A stretch of DNA of 8,322 bases, from contig JAEOTF010000063.1 in the NCBI GenBank assembly GCA_016840025.1, forward strand, positions 1-8,322, given 5' to 3'. Origin of the DNA: Candidatus Hodarchaeota archaeon. Lineage in GTDB: Archaea > Asgardarchaeota > Heimdallarchaeia > Hodarchaeales > YT1-039. The notes under the pieces were generated by a model. The model saw only the letters and a program-made list of their open reading frames with translations, ran no database searches and was not told where the DNA came from. A program made the translations under genes and the position numbers. Every line of letters starts with the position of its first letter. Positions within the stretch are counted from its first letter, which is position 1. This document shows positions 6,641-8,322 of the stretch, piece by piece.

Positions 6641-6652
6641 TAGCGCGCGCTA
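6641..6652. repeat. GC-palindrome scar 6 (perfect 12-base palindrome)
   Basis: TAGCGCGCGCTA, identical to scar 2. In the rightward phase it is followed by GAA AGT TAA, that is two codons and a stop, compatible with a very short retained gene end but unproven. The following 6653-6875 is AT-rich and holds no recognised gene; a 19-codon frame (6770-6829, starting MDYLFQNFKKK) is noted but unsupported. The block GAATTAAAGAC occurs twice there (6759-6769 and 6841-6851), the second copy being part of the methyltransferase leader. Confidence 0.8.
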
Positions 6653-6875
6653 GAAAGTTAATCTAGCGTAGTCTAAATCATTATTCATTTGTATACACGT
6701 TTGTTAGAATTATACTATTGTTATTCTATTCATAATTGTATTGAGAAACTATCTGTTAGAATTAAAGACATGGATTATTTGTTTCAAAATTTTAAGAAGA
6801 AAAGTTTAAACCGAGAAAAAGAAAAGTAGAGAAGTCTTAAGAATTAAAGACTCATAGTGAAGAGTAGATACTGAA

Positions 6876-7625
6876 TTGATAATCAATATCAAATCTAAAC
6901 ATCTGATATGGATCTTGCTTTTGATTTTCATAATTGGTTTAATAATAATAGTATTAAAGAAAAAGAATGAAGATAATCTGCCACCAGCACATATACGTGA
7001 CAAAGTAACTTACACAGAGGATGCAGGATACTTCCTAAGAACAGGTAAAGAAAGTCGGAAAAATATTGAAGGAGCTTTATCCAGTATTGGTAAAGATTTA
7101 GGTTCATTTCAAAACATTTTGGATTTCGGCTGTGGACCAGGAAGAACAATAAGGTGGTTAAAAAAATATTCGGCGAATTCGAGAATATATGGTACAGATG
7201 TTGATGCTGAAGCTATATCATGGTGTCAGAAAAATATTGATTTCGCAAATTTCAGTGTTAACAAATCATTACCTCCAACCGAATATGAAGATGAAATGTT
7301 TGACTTTGTATATGCTATATCTGTATTTACCCATCTAAGTGAATCAGAACAGTTTGCATGGTTAAAAGAGCTTAAAAGAATAATGAAACCGCAAGCGATA
7401 TTACTAATCTCACTTCACGGAGCAGATACCCAAAACAAACTTCCACGTAAATATAAGAAAATATTAGATGAGGAATTATTTGTTCATATTGTAACTGAAC
7501 GGACTGGGACCTTCCATAGCATAAATTATGTTTACGATAATTACTCAAAGTTTTTTGAAATATTAGATTACATTCCTGCATCTTTACAGAAATCACAAGA
7601 TATCTATCTTCTCAAAAAAGTTTAG
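6876..7625 (+). CDS. Class I SAM-dependent methyltransferase with N-terminal membrane helix
   Basis: The 249-residue protein carries a Rossmann-type methyltransferase domain: motif I ILDFGCGPGR (81-90), the acidic end of strand 2 in IYGTDVD (D108 or D110, ribose binding), and FDFVYAISVFTHLSE (142-156) with the following helix and KPQAILLISLHG. The pre-domain NLPPAHIRDKVTYTEDAGYFLRTGK and the C-terminal QDIYLLKK match the build of small methyltransferases found in surface-glycan loci, so a sugar or glycan-linked substrate is likely but not shown. Residues 9-27 form one hydrophobic helix followed by KKKNED, giving a membrane anchor with the catalytic domain in the cytoplasm. The only start giving this anchor is TTG at 6876; the frame closes upstream at 6858 and there is no clear ribosome site. 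A cytosolic form from a later start is possible. Its leader and last 17 codons are duplicated at 857-960, where a paralogue has been deleted. The next gene is convergent, 48 bases away. Confidence 0.9.
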   Translation: MIINIKSKHLIWILLLIFIIGLIIIVLKKKNEDNLPPAHIRDKVTYTEDAGYFLRTGKESRKNIEGALSSIGKDLGSFQNILDFGCGPGRTIRWLKKYSANSRIYGTDVDAEAISWCQKNIDFANFSVNKSLPPTEYEDEMFDFVYAISVFTHLSESEQFAWLKELKRIMKPQAILLISLHGADTQNKLPRKYKKILDEELFVHIVTERTGTFHSINYVYDNYSKFFEILDYIPASLQKSQDIYLLKKV

Positions 7626-7673
7626 AACTAAATTAACAACCGATAAAAATGATAGACTAGCTGGCATTGGTAT

Positions 7674-8322
7674 CTACATTTTATAAAAGAAGGGGCAATT
7701 AAGGCATAAAGAATTTGGGGCTTTTCCAGTCAACATTTTTTCCCTAAAATCAACATATTTCCTATTCTTACGGATTAATTCTAAATCTTCTTGGAAAACG
7801 TTACCCATTGGTGGCACCACGGATCTTCCTTCATAGTCTAGAGATTGAATTACACAACAAGGATAGACATCTCCTTTAATTCCAATTATCATTGTTGATG
7901 CGCCATTGAAGCTACATTCGCCTGAAGGTTTATCTGGAATACATGATGGTAAATTCAAAGATACATTGTCAGGTAATTTCAGATTCATTGTCTCTGTAAT
8001 GATTTGATCTCGCTCTTTCGCTATCTCATTAGTTTTCCATGGGAGATCAAATATTCCTCTATCTGAATCTGATCTATACGCATTATGCACATTAACCGCA
8101 CATATGGAATCGACATTTAATTCTTCCATTTTCTTAACATATTTAGGAAGTTCTCTGAAATTATCTTTCATTAAAACAAAATTTGTAGAAACTAATGGTC
8201 TTTTCAAATTACGATTTTTCCTTTCATTAATCAACTCTGAGATATTGTGAATTAGAGTCTCCCATTTTCCTCCTTTTCTAATTTTTTCATAAGTTTCCTT
8301 GGTACCAGCATCTACGGAGACT
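7674..8322 (-). CDS. Radical SAM/SPASM protein (5' partial, C-terminal 215 residues)
   Basis: The frame runs off the right edge, so the N-terminal part with the radical SAM CxxxCxxC cluster is not visible. The first residues seen, SVDAGTKETYEKIRKGG, are the typical strand-4 region of the radical SAM barrel (SxDG/A-TxExYExIRxG), so the TTG at 8234 is not the start. The C-terminus holds a SPASM-type auxiliary iron-sulfur domain: cysteines in CIPDKPSGEC, GDVYPCCVIQ and CLNCPFF, with the usual GDVYPCC context. Such proteins use SAM radical chemistry to modify peptides or small molecules, and relatives often stand in surface polysaccharide clusters. The protein stops three residues after CPFF. It converges on the methyltransferase gene with 48 bases between the stops. 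Substrate unknown; the family call is secure, the function is not. Confidence 0.93.
   Translation of the reverse strand, partial: VSVDAGTKETYEKIRKGGKWETLIHNISELINERKNRNLKRPLVSTNFVLMKDNFRELPKYVKKMEELNVDSICAVNVHNAYRSDSDRGIFDLPWKTNEIAKERDQIITETMNLKLPDNVSLNLPSCIPDKPSGECSFNGASTMIIGIKGDVYPCCVIQSLDYEGRSVVPPMGNVFQEDLELIRKNRKYVDFREKMLTGKAPNSLCLNCPFFYKM

Noticed and set aside
901..6652. GC-palindromes as transcription terminators
   Set aside because: The stem would be at most six base pairs with no loop, there is no consistent T-run after the sites, and several copies lie upstream of or between gene remnants rather than at transcript ends.
901..6652. CRISPR array or integron-type attachment sites
   Set aside because: Spacing is irregular (46 bases to several kb), the repeats are only 10-12 bases long, and no cas or integrase gene is present in the window. 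A recombination role elsewhere in the genome cannot be excluded.
8232..8234. TTG as the start of the radical SAM/SPASM gene
   Set aside because: The frame continues upstream to the window edge with a clear radical SAM motif (SVDAGTKETYEKIRKGG), so the gene is cut by the window.

Overview
The window reads as an AT-rich prokaryotic chromosome segment (about one-third G+C by eye), most likely from an archaeon, perhaps a methanogen or a relative. This is inference. It rests on the partial surface protein with a C-terminal EF-hand-type calcium loop, short A/T-rich promoter-like boxes, a GAGGT ribosome site, TTG starts, and a gene mix typical of euryarchaeal surface-glycan islands. No rRNA, tRNA, CRISPR array, transposase or recombinase gene was found.

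Layout, left to right: (1) the 3' part of a secreted surface protein gene (+); (2) the gutted remnant of a methyltransferase paralogue; (3) a family-4 glycosyltransferase (-); (4) a divergent promoter region and a two-domain family-2 glycosyltransferase (+); (5) convergent to it, a polytopic membrane protein of GT-C-like build with a C-terminal beta domain (-); (6) a gene-poor patch at 6332-6875 with short gene tails and four GC-palindromes; (7) an intact SAM methyltransferase with an N-terminal membrane helix (+); (8) the 3' part of a radical SAM/SPASM protein (-), running off the right edge. Together the intact genes look like a locus for building and modifying surface glycans or glycoproteins.

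The most unusual feature is a family of short GC-alternating sites, consensus TAG(C/T)GCGCGC and often the full palindrome TAGCGCGCGCTA. There are six clear copies, none inside a well-supported gene body, although one supplies the stop codon of the family-2 glycosyltransferase. Two sit exactly where a gene body is missing. At 901-910 one joins the upstream leader of the methyltransferase gene to its last 16 codons. At 6577-6586 one is followed directly by the last codons of a second copy of the surface protein gene. Each of these tails has an intact counterpart elsewhere in the window, so both can be recognised as deletion remnants. The site is in the same reading phase (TAG CGC GCG Cnn ... 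stop) in both proven cases, and the other copies fit that phase too. A degenerate seventh copy may precede the family-4 glycosyltransferase. The region looks like a surface locus from which genes were repeatedly removed, leaving leader, a TAGCGCGCGC scar and a short 3' tail. The mechanism is unknown; a natural deletion or excision process, a tiny mobile element, and an assembly or engineering artefact all remain possible.
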